From Halorarum halophilum (lineage in GTDB: Archaea > Halobacteriota > Halobacteria > Halobacteriales > Haloferacaceae), in NCBI RefSeq assembly GCF_013401515.1, contig NZ_CP058529.1, forward strand, positions 1,302,001 through 1,366,000: a stretch of 64,000 nucleotides of DNA, given 5' to 3'. Under the pieces are notes generated by a model, which had not been told where the DNA came from, ran no database searches, and saw only the letters and a program-made list of their open reading frames with translations. Shown here in pieces: positions 1 through 7,743 of the stretch (positions are counted from its first letter, which is position 1; each line of letters begins with the position of its first letter). The position numbers and the translations under genes were made by a program.

Positions 1-25
1 CATAACCGGCCCTGTCTCGCGGGTC

Positions 26-36
26 GTCATAAACCC
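26..36 (-). promoter_or_regulatory. TATA element for a gene starting at the left edge
   Basis: On the minus strand a GTTTATG element (28-34) lies 25-31 bases before an ATG at positions 3-1. This is the usual spacing for a leaderless haloarchaeal transcript, so a gene probably starts at position 3 and runs out of the window to the left. Nothing of its product can be read here. Confidence 0.5.
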
Positions 37-104
37 CCACGACGGCCGTCTCGCCGGTCGCTGGCCCCCCTCGTTCGGCGGTTAACCGCGGTTCCGTTCG
101 CGGG

Positions 105-596
105 TCACTCCGTCGCCTCGCGCTTCAGGCTGAGCACCGTTCGCTCGAACTCGCAGACGAGGGTGTCGTCCCCGTCCCCATCCCCATCGTCGTCCTCCCC
201 GTTGGCGACTTTGAACGCCTCCACGCGCATCGTGACGACGCCGCGCTCGCCGTCGCTCGTCTCGCGCTTTTCGAGCACCGTCGACCGCGCGTAGACGGTG
301 TCGCCATGGAAGACGGGGTTCGGGTGCTGGACGTCATCGTACGAGAGGTTCGCGACGATGGTGCCGTCGGTGGTGTCCGGGATAGACAGCCCCGTCGCGA
401 GCGCCATCGTGTAGATGCCGTTGACGAGGCGCCCTCCGAACTGCGTGTCCTCGGCGAACTCGGCGTCGAGGTGGAGCGGCTGCTGGTTCATCGTCATGTC
501 GCAGAACGTCTGGTTGTCCCGCTCGCTTACCGTTCGGCGCTTCTCGTGTTCGATGGTCTCGCCGATCTCGAACTCCTCGTAGTACTTCCCGGCCAT
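105..596 (-). CDS. MaoC-like hydratase (hot-dog fold)
   Basis: The 163-residue protein resembles MaoC-type (R)-specific enoyl-CoA hydratases. These act on CoA thioesters in the cytoplasm through a hot-dog fold whose catalytic Asp/His lie in a hydratase motif. The N-terminal YYEEFEIGE, then DxTMNQQPLHLD around residues 35-45 and FGGRLVNGIYTMAL around 53-66 fit the family. A run of alternating Asp/Gly near residues 133-142 is an acidic insert. The frame stays open upstream, but the start was placed at the ATG at 596 because family similarity begins there and a weak TATA-like element lies about 27 bases before it. It has no operon partner in the window. Its substrate is unknown; a role in a mesaconyl- or crotonyl-CoA-type step is only a guess. 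Confidence 0.75.
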   Translation of the reverse strand: MAGKYYEEFEIGETIEHEKRRTVSERDNQTFCDMTMNQQPLHLDAEFAEDTQFGGRLVNGIYTMALATGLSIPDTTDGTIVANLSYDDVQHPNPVFHGDTVYARSTVLEKRETSDGERGVVTMRVEAFKVANGEDDDGDGDGDDTLVCEFERTVLSLKREATE

Positions 597-1545
597 GCCT
601 CGAGGTCGGCGGCGGGGAACAAAACCGTGAGGCTTCGTTGACAGCCGGATTGGACGGGGCGACACAGGCCCAGTCGAATACGAACGTTCGCGCAACGTCC
701 CGGCGAGACGCGACATCATACGGCGTTTCTGCGACCGTCCTATTCGGGTCGCGGCCGCTTGCCCCTCGATTCGGGGTCGACGACGCCCACCTCCCAAGGG
801 GGATCGGTATCGCTTCCGCAGCCTCTCCGATTTCACGGTTCGGCCGAGCGCAAATCCGACGGGTTCAGAGTTCGGAAATATATGTAGTTTCTCAAGTAAT
901 ATGCCGTATAAGAAATTTTATTGATATATTCGATCGTAACGATAAGAATCCGTCAAACCGGGGGCCGAACGAGCGACCTGTCCGCAATGGAAACCCAACT
1001 CGCGTTGACGGCGGCGGGGCCACCTGTGGTGAGTACACGACTCGGGTCTCTCGTTGGTTCTCGGGCGAGGAGGTCGATCGTTTAACGTCGCAAAATCGGC
1101 GTAATGCCACTCTTCCAGAGGACTTGACAGAAACGGGTAGCTCGCAGGTGGAGCCGATCGACACGGTAGACCGGGGGATCGTCGTGGTGGGTTCAGAAAC
1201 TCTTCACCACCTACCCACGGGACCCACCTGGCCCCCGTCGAGGCTGACTGTCTGATCACGTTGTCTTCATTAGATATCGACCCGAGTATAGAGAACATAT
1301 ATCCTATGAATATATAAGATTGGATTGGTATTAATCGTAAGGCTGAACAACGTATCTAACCCGTCCGGTCACTTGATCCCGCGGCTCGTTTCCCGACATT
1401 CAGGCTGGAACCCGTCGTGCTTTCCTCGGACGAGAGCGGTTTCGAGAGAAGCAATCCGGTTCGCACCGCCGTCTCCTCGTCAGCCGCTGAACACCGTCCG
1501 ACGGGAACGGCCAGGTCACGTCGCTCGTTCGGTCCGTCCGTCAGT
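597..1545. other. gene-free region of about 950 bases
   Basis: No credible coding sequence was found. Open frames here have basic, low-complexity translations typical of antisense or noncoding GC-rich DNA. Two AT-rich patches stand out (about 881-950 and 1262-1335, the latter rich in ATAT). They could be promoters or the edge of older inserted DNA. No tRNA or terminator hairpin was recognised. Confidence 0.5.
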
Positions 1546-1565
1546 GATCGTTATCGTGAACGATC
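1546..1565. promoter_or_regulatory. perfect inverted repeat upstream of the IclR gene
   Basis: GATCGTT and AACGATC form a perfect 7-base inverted repeat with a 6-base spacer. It lies 54-73 bases before the chosen IclR start at 1619. Symmetry and position suit an operator for the dimeric regulator encoded next to it, probably autoregulatory. Binding is inferred, not shown. Confidence 0.5.
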
Positions 1566-1576
1566 TGTCCGGTCTG

Positions 1577-1610
1577 TGTGAACAATCGTTTTGTATGATA
1601 ACTGTGAACA
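1577..1610 (+). promoter_or_regulatory. paired TGTGAACA boxes flanking a TATA-like element
   Basis: The octamer TGTGAACA occurs at 1577-1584 and again at 1603-1610, 26 bases apart start to start. A T-rich TATA-like stretch (1589-1597) lies between them and is 22-30 bases before the ATG at 1619. This could be the IclR core promoter with two regulator half sites. Confidence 0.4.
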
Positions 1611-1618
1611 CACGGCCA

Positions 1619-2392
1619 ATGGGAACGAACACCGCGAACGCGACGAACACGATCGGAGCGCTCGGAACCTCGTTCCGAATCCTCGAAGCGCTGAAAGAGA
1701 AGGGTGCCGCGGGCGTGACGGAGCTCGCGACGGACCTCGACCTCCCCAAGAGCACCGTCTACAGCCATCTTCGGACCCTTCACGAACACGAGTATATCGT
1801 CTGGCAGGACGAGACCTACCGGGTCGGTCTGAAGTTCCTCGAACTCGGCGAGCACACGCGCGACCGGATGCGCATCTACGACGTCGCGAAACCCGAGGTG
1901 GAGTCACTAGCCGAGGACACGGGGGAGCTGGCAAACCTGCTCGTCGAGGAACACGGCGTGGGCGTCTACCTCTTCCGTGCTAAGGGCAAACAGGCGGTCA
2001 ATCTCGACACCCACGCGGGGAAGCGTGTAAACCTCCACTGTACGTCGCTGGGGAAGGCGATCCTCGCGTATCTCCCCGAGGAACGCGTCGACGAGATACT
2101 CGAACGCCGGGCTATGCCCGCCCGGACGGCCAACACGATTACCACGCGGGAGGAACTCGAAGCGGAACTGGACGCCATCCGTCAGCGCGGGTACGCGAAG
2201 GACAACGGCGAACGGTTCGCCGGACTCCGCTGTGTCGCCGCGCCCATCACCGACGACGACGACCGCGCCATCGGAGCCGTGAGCATCGCCGGTCCGACCA
2301 GTCGCATGAAGGGGGAGGCGTTCGAAACAGAGGTCGCCGAACGCCTCCAGAGCGCCGCGAACGTCATCGAACTCAACCTGACGTACTCGTGA
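1619..2392 (+). CDS. IclR family transcriptional regulator
   Basis: The 257-residue protein has the two-domain IclR layout. An N-terminal winged helix-turn-helix (about residues 14-70, with VTELATDLDLPKSTVYSHLRTL) is followed by a C-terminal effector-binding GAF-like domain. IclR proteins bind small metabolites, often sugar acids or aromatic acids, and control catabolic operons. The ATG at 1619 gives the usual family length; an in-frame ATG at 1595 would add eight residues. It is the only clear DNA-binding regulator in 64 kb of catabolic genes, so it may control several of them. In haloarchaea an IclR member (XacR in Haloferax) regulates pentose and sugar-acid genes, which supports the idea but does not prove it here. 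An inverted repeat and repeated octamers lie upstream. Confidence 0.88.
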   Translation: MGTNTANATNTIGALGTSFRILEALKEKGAAGVTELATDLDLPKSTVYSHLRTLHEHEYIVWQDETYRVGLKFLELGEHTRDRMRIYDVAKPEVESLAEDTGELANLLVEEHGVGVYLFRAKGKQAVNLDTHAGKRVNLHCTSLGKAILAYLPEERVDEILERRAMPARTANTITTREELEAELDAIRQRGYAKDNGERFAGLRCVAAPITDDDDRAIGAVSIAGPTSRMKGEAFETEVAERLQSAANVIELNLTYS

Positions 2393-2589
2393 CCGCCGCC
2401 GCGGTATCGCTCGCCCGGTCCTAACCCGACGACGCCCGACGACGGACGCACTGCGCCATCGCCGACCCTCGCTCGACGGTCCCATCGTCTCGGGCTCCTG
2501 TTCGTGTTCCCGCTCGCGGCACCTCCTTGCGTCTCGCATTCGCGGGCGACGGGACCAACCGCGATTGTGTCCCCGCCTGCGGGACTGGC

Positions 2590-2596
2590 TTTTTAC
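2590..2596 (+). promoter_or_regulatory. TATA element deciding the DUF1537 kinase start
   Basis: TTTTTAC lies 24-30 bases before the ATG at 2620. This fits a leaderless transcript and supports that start over in-frame upstream codons. Confidence 0.5.
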
Positions 2597-2619
2597 CCCC
2601 TCTCTTCGAACCCCGGGCG

Positions 2620-3909
2620 ATGGCATGCTTCGGACTCGTCGTCGCCGACGACCTCACCGGGGCGACCGACACGGGCCACGAGTTCGCCGCCCGCGGCCTC
2701 CGGACCCTCGTCTCCGTAGGCGCCGCAACGGCGGCGGAGGACGGTCCCCCGGCGGACGTTCGCGTCGTTGACACGGACTCCCGGTACGTCGACCCCGAGG
2801 TCGCGGCGGCGGCGGTCCGCCGCGTCATCGGCGCTCACGACGCCTCGTTCGTCTACAAGAAGGTCGACTCGACGCTCAGGGGGAACGTCGTGGCGGAGGT
2901 GGACGCCGCGCTCGACGCGACCGGCGCCGACCTCGCACTCGTCGCCCCCGCGTCGCCGCGAAACGGCCGGACGACCGTCGAGGGGTACCACCTCGTCGAC
3001 GGCGTCCTCGTCGCCGAGACCGACGCCGGCGACGACCCCGAACGGCCGGTCGATACGTCCCACCTCCCGACGCGCTTCGCCGGGTCGTCCTACCCGGTCG
3101 TCAGGCTTCCCGTGGACCGCGTCGCCGCCGGGGCGGACGCCGTCGCCGACGACCTCCGAGCGACGGCGGGCGAGGGCCGAGCGGTCGTCGTCGCGGACGC
3201 CGTCCACGAGCGTCACCTTGAGGCGCTGGCGACGGGGGCGGCGAAGTCTGGCTGTTCGGTCGTCTACGTCGGGAGCGCCGGACTCGCCCGGTACGTGAAG
3301 ACGCCGCCGCCCACCGCCGACGGACCTCCGTCAGTGCCGACCCGGGAGCGGAGCGTCCTCTGCGTCGTCGGGAGCACGAACCCGGCCACGCTCGAACAGG
3401 TGCGCGCGCTCCACGCGGAGTCGGTGGTTCCGCTGGACCTCGAAGCGGCCATCGACGATCCGGGGGCGGCGAGCGACGCCGCAGCGTCGGCCTGTGCCGC
3501 CCGACTCGACGACGCTGGCTTCGCCGCGCTCGTCTCGGCGCCGGACAGCGACGCGCCTGCCCGGGCGCTCGAGGCGGGTCGGCGTCTCGGACTCGAGGGG
3601 ACGTCGGTCCGCACCCACATCGCCGAGGCGCTGGCCGGGACGGTGGAGCGACTCTGGCACCGTGACGACGACACCCCGGAATCGCTGTTCGTCACCGGCG
3701 GTGCCGTCGCCAGCGACGTCTTCGACGTGCTGGACGCGGAGGGCGTCCTGCTCTCGGGGGAGGCGGTCGAAGAGGGGATCCCGCTGGGGTGCGTTGCCGG
3801 CGGCGTCGCGGACGAGACTCCCGTCGTCACGAAGGCGGGCGCGTTCGGAAGTCCCGGGGCAATCCGTAAGTGCGCCGCCCGTCTCGGTGGACGTGATGAG
3901 TTCGAGTAA
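2620..3909 (+). CDS. DUF1537 four-carbon acid-sugar kinase
   Basis: This 429-residue protein belongs to the DUF1537 (OtnK/DtnK/DenK) kinase family, which phosphorylates acid sugars such as D-threonate, D-erythronate or L-threonate at O4 with ATP. The N-terminal acid-sugar-binding motif ADDLTGATDTG is at residues 9-19 and KKVDSTLRGN follows near 79-88. The C-terminal nucleotide-binding domain has VTGGAVA and a TKAGAFG motif near the end. Its stop lies inside the following pdxA-type gene (14-base overlap), so the two are translationally coupled. A kinase followed by PdxA2 is the known arrangement for D-threonate or D-erythronate breakdown to dihydroxyacetone phosphate and CO2. The exact stereochemistry of the substrate cannot be read from sequence. 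Confidence 0.87.
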   Translation: MACFGLVVADDLTGATDTGHEFAARGLRTLVSVGAATAAEDGPPADVRVVDTDSRYVDPEVAAAAVRRVIGAHDASFVYKKVDSTLRGNVVAEVDAALDATGADLALVAPASPRNGRTTVEGYHLVDGVLVAETDAGDDPERPVDTSHLPTRFAGSSYPVVRLPVDRVAAGADAVADDLRATAGEGRAVVVADAVHERHLEALATGAAKSGCSVVYVGSAGLARYVKTPPPTADGPPSVPTRERSVLCVVGSTNPATLEQVRALHAESVVPLDLEAAIDDPGAASDAAASACAARLDDAGFAALVSAPDSDAPARALEAGRRLGLEGTSVRTHIAEALAGTVERLWHRDDDTPESLFVTGGAVASDVFDVLDAEGVLLSGEAVEEGIPLGCVAGGVADETPVVTKAGAFGSPGAIRKCAARLGGRDEFE

Positions 3910-4912
3910 GCCCCTGGTCGCCGTGACGATGGGCGACCCGGCGGGAGTGGGGTCGGAGGTCGCGGCGAAGGCGTACCCCTCGGTCACCGAGTTCGCGCGG
4001 ATCGTGGTCGTCGGCGACGCCGACGCGATGCGGGCGGCCGCCGCGGCGTGCGACGCCGCGTTCGACGTCCGCGTCGTGGAGTCGACGGACGAGGTTGAGG
4101 ACGACCCGACCACCTTCGCGGTCCTCGACTGCGACAACGTGGACGAACTCGTCCCGGGCGAACTGCGCGCGGCGTACGGCGAGGCGAGCCTCGAGTACGT
4201 CGAACGTGCGATCGACCTCGCGGTCGCCGGCGAGGTCGACGCGATCGCGACTGCGCCCATCAACAAGCAGGCCACGCGGATGGCGGGGAGCGAGCACGCC
4301 GGACACACGGGGCTCCTCGCCGAGCGGACGGGGGTCGAGAACTACTCGATGATGCTCATCGAGGACGACCTCCGGGTGACCCACGTGAGCACCCACGTCC
4401 CCCTGAGGGAGGCCTGCGACCTCGTGACGACGGGGAACGTGCTCGACACGATCCGCGTGACCGACGGGGCGCTGCGCGAACTCGGCCTCGAGTCGCCGCG
4501 CGTCGCCGTCGCCGGGCTGAACCCCCACGCCGGTGACGGCGGCCTGCTCGGCGACGAGGACGCCGAGGAGATCGCCCCGGCGGTCGAGCACTCCCGCGAG
4601 GAGGGCGTCGACGCCGACGGTCCCCTCTCGCCCGACACGGCGTACGTCCGGGCCGCACGGGGGGAGTTCGACTGCGTCGTCTCGATGTACCACGACCAGG
4701 GGCACATCCCCCTGAAGATGCTCGGGTTCGACGAGGCGGGCGGCGTCAGCGGCGTCAACATGACGATCGGTCTCCCCATTATCCGCACGAGCGTCGACCA
4801 CGGGACCGCCTTCGACATCGCCGGCGAGGGAATCGCCAGCGAGACGAGCATGGTCGACGCTATCCGCGTCGCCGCGGACGTAGCCGAGAGTCGTGGGAAA
4901 ACGAAGTCCTGA
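3896..4912 (+). CDS. pdxA2: PdxA2-type 4-phospho-D-threonate/erythronate dehydrogenase
   Basis: The 338-residue protein is a PdxA-family NAD-dependent oxidative decarboxylase. Metal-binding histidines are in place: H167 (THVPL), H211 (NPHAGD) and H266 (YHDQGH), the same positions as in Escherichia coli PdxA. Substrate-binding APINK (120-124) and HAGHT (134-138) are also conserved. Partnership with the overlapping DUF1537 kinase gene argues for the catabolic PdxA2 role: oxidising a 4-phospho four-carbon acid, with loss of CO2, to dihydroxyacetone phosphate. A role in pyridoxal phosphate synthesis is unlikely because archaea use the PdxS/PdxT route. The ATG at 3896 was chosen because family similarity starts there and the kinase frame ends 14 bases later. 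Confidence 0.88.
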   Translation: MSSSKPLVAVTMGDPAGVGSEVAAKAYPSVTEFARIVVVGDADAMRAAAAACDAAFDVRVVESTDEVEDDPTTFAVLDCDNVDELVPGELRAAYGEASLEYVERAIDLAVAGEVDAIATAPINKQATRMAGSEHAGHTGLLAERTGVENYSMMLIEDDLRVTHVSTHVPLREACDLVTTGNVLDTIRVTDGALRELGLESPRVAVAGLNPHAGDGGLLGDEDAEEIAPAVEHSREEGVDADGPLSPDTAYVRAARGEFDCVVSMYHDQGHIPLKMLGFDEAGGVSGVNMTIGLPIIRTSVDHGTAFDIAGEGIASETSMVDAIRVAADVAESRGKTKS

Positions 4913-4999
4913 GCCCACATCGGCCAACCAAATCCCGAGCCCTCGCCGGGACGACGAAAGCCCTGCCGCGACGATTGGGGGACGACGTTATGCTAGGGG

Positions 5000-5013
5000 G
5001 AACGTTTATGTTC
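5000..5013 (+). promoter_or_regulatory. TATA element inside a GAAC-N6-GTTC inverted repeat
   Basis: TTTATG (5005-5010) lies 24-29 bases before the GTG at 5034. It is enclosed by GAAC (5000-5003) and GTTC (5010-5013). A regulator bound to this dyad would cover the TATA box, so repression is plausible. The spacing supports leaderless initiation at the GTG. Confidence 0.45.
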
Positions 5014-5033
5014 ACACTCGCCACCTCAAACCC

Positions 5034-6089
5034 GTGAGCTACGACATCGCACTACTTCCGGGGGATGGGATCGGCATCGAAGTGATTGACGCGACGCTCC
5101 CCCTCCTCGAGGACGCCGCGGACCTCGGCGGGTTCTCCGTCGAGACGACGCGGTACGAGTGGGGGAGCGAACGCTACCTGGAGGAGGGGTCGATGATGCC
5201 CGAGGACGCCATCGAGACGCTCGAGGGATATGACGCCATCCTCCTCGGCGCCGTCGGTCACCCCGACATCCCGGACCACCTGACCCTCCGGGGAATGATG
5301 CTCCCGATCAGGAAGGCATTCGACCAACAGGTCTGCAAGCGCCCGTCCGTCCTGTTCGACGGGATCGAGAGCCCGCTGCGTGGGTACGAGGGCGGCGACA
5401 TCGACCTCGTGGTGTTCCGCGAGAACACCGAGGGGGAGTACTCGGACGCGGGCGGCCACGAACACCGGGGATACCCGCACGAGGTGGCGGTCCAGACGGC
5501 CATCTACACGCGGCAGGGGACCGAAGCCATCGTGCGCGCGGCGTTCGAGGAGGCGACCGCCCGCGAGGGCCACCTGACGAACGTCACGAAGTCGAACGCG
5601 CAGGCCCACGGCATGGTGTTCTGGGACGAGATCGTCGAGGAGGTGGCCGCGGAGTACCCCGAGGTGACCGTCGAACGGCTGCTCGTCGACGCCGCCTCGA
5701 TGGACCTCGTCCGCCGACCCGACGAGTTCGACGTCCTCGTCGCCTCGAACCTGTTCGGCGACATCCTCACCGACATCGGCGCGATCGTCAGCGGGAGTAT
5801 GGGGCTGGCGCCGTCCGCGAACATCAACGTGGAGGGGCACTCGCCATCGATGTTCGAACCCGTCCACGGGAGCGCCCCGGACATCACGGGCGAGGGAATC
5901 GCGAACCCGCTCGCGACGGTGCTGTCGATCTCGATGCTGTACGAGCACCTCGGCGAGGACGCCGTCGCCGCGGCCCTGTGGGACGTCGTCGCCGACCAGT
6001 TGTCCGACGAAGACGCCCCGCGGACGCCCGATCTCGGCGGCGACGCCGGAACGAAGGAGGTCGTTTCGGATCTCCGTAGGCGGCTCTAA
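5034..6089 (+). CDS. tartrate/D-malate/isopropylmalate-type dehydrogenase, copy 1
   Basis: The 351-residue protein is a member of the NAD-dependent beta-decarboxylating dehydrogenase family (isopropylmalate, isocitrate, tartrate and D-malate dehydrogenases). It opens with LLPGDGIG (7-14). Catalytic Tyr136 lies in ENTEGEYSD and Lys186 in NVTKSNA, metal-binding Asp residues follow in DAASMD and FGDILTD, and HGSAPDI lies in the NAD-binding loop. GTG at 5034 was taken as the start because a TATA box sits 24-29 bases upstream and the paralog at 7744 has exactly the same length. The segment around residues 85-104 (LPIRKAFDQ) is closer to the tartrate/D-malate branch than to leucine biosynthesis. 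It lies directly downstream of the kinase-PdxA2 pair with its own promoter, so it may handle a related four-carbon hydroxyacid. Confidence 0.82.
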   Translation: MSYDIALLPGDGIGIEVIDATLPLLEDAADLGGFSVETTRYEWGSERYLEEGSMMPEDAIETLEGYDAILLGAVGHPDIPDHLTLRGMMLPIRKAFDQQVCKRPSVLFDGIESPLRGYEGGDIDLVVFRENTEGEYSDAGGHEHRGYPHEVAVQTAIYTRQGTEAIVRAAFEEATAREGHLTNVTKSNAQAHGMVFWDEIVEEVAAEYPEVTVERLLVDAASMDLVRRPDEFDVLVASNLFGDILTDIGAIVSGSMGLAPSANINVEGHSPSMFEPVHGSAPDITGEGIANPLATVLSISMLYEHLGEDAVAAALWDVVADQLSDEDAPRTPDLGGDAGTKEVVSDLRRRL

Positions 6090-6865
6090 GCAGCCCGCGT
6101 CACCTCCCAGACGGGGTAGCCGAAAGACGGGAGTGGTTCCGGGGTCCCGGACGTCGACGCGACGGCCACGCCCGCGTCCGCGTCGGAGCTGCTCCGGGAC
6201 GACTGCGAGTCCTCAACGGCGAGTCGTCCTATGCCGAGCGTCACGGATTGAGCGCCTTCGCGATCACCCGCATCGGGCCGTCGGTGTGACGACGCCGACG
6301 AGAGTCAGGGCGTGAGCCCGACCGCGCGGACGACCAGAATGGCGTCGCGCTGCTGATACACGACGAGCAACAGCGGGTTTCATCGTCAGCGCGAGGCACC
6401 CAATGACCGCGAAGACGACGAGCGTCACGTCGAGGTAGATGGCATCGTTGACGCCGTATCGCTTCGCGATCGTCAAGCCGACGGTTTCAACGTTGCCCCC
6501 TTAATTTCCGACAAACGTCCGACTTCTATGCCTACCCAGATTACATCCATACTGCTGTCACGGGTTTGTTGATTGTTATCACACTTCCTGTGTCATTTTA
6601 ACAGGGTCGCCCCTCGCCGCTGGGGTAGTCACTTCCGTACCCGACTCCGTCGGGCCGGGACGATCGCCCCCCGGATTCACGATGCTGATCGTGTCGGGGG
6701 TCGCCCCGACACCTTGCATCGACTGGAGAGAGGGTTTCCGAGGAGCCCCCGTACCTCGCCCACTCTGCGGACGTGTTTCCGGGCAGTATCACGTGAGGGT
6801 CTTCGGACGGGTGGCTCCCTCGGGGTGGCGTCCGAGCGTCAATCGAACCTGCGACGTTGTCCCCG
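6090..6865. other. gene-poor region with decayed sequence
   Basis: About 780 bases hold no intact gene. A short minus-strand remnant (6366-6476, separate entry) is the only recognisable piece. Positions 6485-6610 are AT-rich, unlike the surroundings. The region looks like a site of past gene loss between the two dehydrogenase paralogs. Confidence 0.5.
6366..6476 (-). pseudogene. possible fragment of an antiporter subunit (MnhF/MrpF-like)
   Basis: About 36 residues encoded on the minus strand are hydrophobic and contain AIYLDVTLVVFAVIG. This resembles the last membrane helix of MnhF/MrpF subunits of cation/proton antiporters. The following sequence turns basic and loses similarity, and nothing of the preceding helices is visible upstream. 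If real, it is a relic of a gene lost from this spot. The match is short, so it could be chance. Confidence 0.27.
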
Positions 6866-7648
6866 CTAGATGGCGCTGTAGCCGCCATCGACGTACAGCA
6901 GTTCGCCGGTGACGTAGTCGGCGTCCTCGCACGCCAGATAGAGCGCCGCGCCCGCGACGTCCTCGGGACGGCCTGCCCGGCCGGCCGGGATCGGCTTGAG
7001 CCCTTCCCCCCCGCTCCGTTCGGTCTCCTCGGCGTTGAGGGGGCCGAACTCCGTAGCGATCCGCCCCGGAGCGATCGCGTTGACCCGGACGTCGTGTTCG
7101 GCGAGTTCGACGGTGGCGCTCAACGTTATCATCCGGACCGCTCCCTTCGTCGATTCGTAGGTGACCTGCCGGGGTTTGGCCCCCGTCGAACTGATGGAGG
7201 CCATGTTGAGGACGACCCCACCCGCGCCGCGGTCTATCATATCGTTCGCGGCTGCCTGACACCCGAAGAACGTCCCTCTGACGTTGACGGCGTGGACGCG
7301 ATCGAACGTCTCCGGGTCGACCGACCGGATGGACTCCGTGACGTGGACGCCCGCGTTGTTGACCATCACGTCGACGCCGCCGAACTCGCGGGCGGCGTCG
7401 ACGGCCGCCTCGACTTGCTCGGGGTCGCTGACGTCCGTCCCGACGAACGCCGCGTCGCCGCCCCGTTCCCGGACGACCTCGTGGGTCGGCGTCGCCTCCC
7501 CGTGGTCCCGTGGCTCCTCGCGGACGTCGGCGACGACGATCGCCGCCCCAGCCTCGGCGAACCCGGTGGCTATCTCGCGGCCGATGCCCGAACTCCCGCC
7601 TGTGACGAGCACCGTCTCGCCCTCGTAGTCGTAGTTCGCTCGCCCCAT
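6866..7648 (-). CDS. short-chain dehydrogenase/reductase (SDR)
   Basis: This 260-residue classical SDR carries the NAD(P)-binding TGGSSGIG at residues 16-23, an NNAG motif, an active-site serine in NMASISS and the YESTK catalytic Tyr/Lys. The C-terminal YVTGELLYVDGGYS is the usual family ending. Asp in VVADV after beta-strand 2 favours NAD over NADP. Such enzymes oxidise hydroxyls of sugars or sugar acids in many catabolic clusters, for example 2-keto-3-deoxy-L-fuconate. ATG at 7648 was preferred over the one at 7663 because a CTATCA element sits about 27 bases before it. It is transcribed divergently from the tartrate-type dehydrogenase across about 95 bases. Confidence 0.85.
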   Translation of the reverse strand: MGRANYDYEGETVLVTGGSSGIGREIATGFAEAGAAIVVADVREEPRDHGEATPTHEVVRERGGDAAFVGTDVSDPEQVEAAVDAAREFGGVDVMVNNAGVHVTESIRSVDPETFDRVHAVNVRGTFFGCQAAANDMIDRGAGGVVLNMASISSTGAKPRQVTYESTKGAVRMITLSATVELAEHDVRVNAIAPGRIATEFGPLNAEETERSGGEGLKPIPAGRAGRPEDVAGAALYLACEDADYVTGELLYVDGGYSAI

Positions 7649-7713
7649 GGCTCCCGCTGCCACGGCGGGCGTGATAGCTGTTGGGTCGTCGGTCGGGGAA
7701 TCGGACGCGGGGG

Positions 7714-7719
7714 TTTATT
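7714..7719 (+). promoter_or_regulatory. TATA element deciding the 7744 start
   Basis: TTTATT lies 25-30 bases before the ATG at 7744 but only 10-15 before the in-frame ATG at 7729. The second ATG is therefore the likely start. Confidence 0.6.
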
Positions 7720-7743
7720 CTCCCCGCCATGGTAGCCGGCCGC

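Noticed and set aside
638-1255. A 205-codon plus-strand open frame upstream of the IclR gene
   Set aside because: The translation is Arg/Ser/Thr-rich, lacks the acidic haloarchaeal bias and shows no domain. It is a chance frame in GC-rich DNA.
3896-4912. PdxA-type gene considered as vitamin B6 biosynthesis
   Set aside because: It overlaps a DUF1537 kinase gene, and archaea use PdxS/PdxT. The catabolic PdxA2 reading explains the context better.
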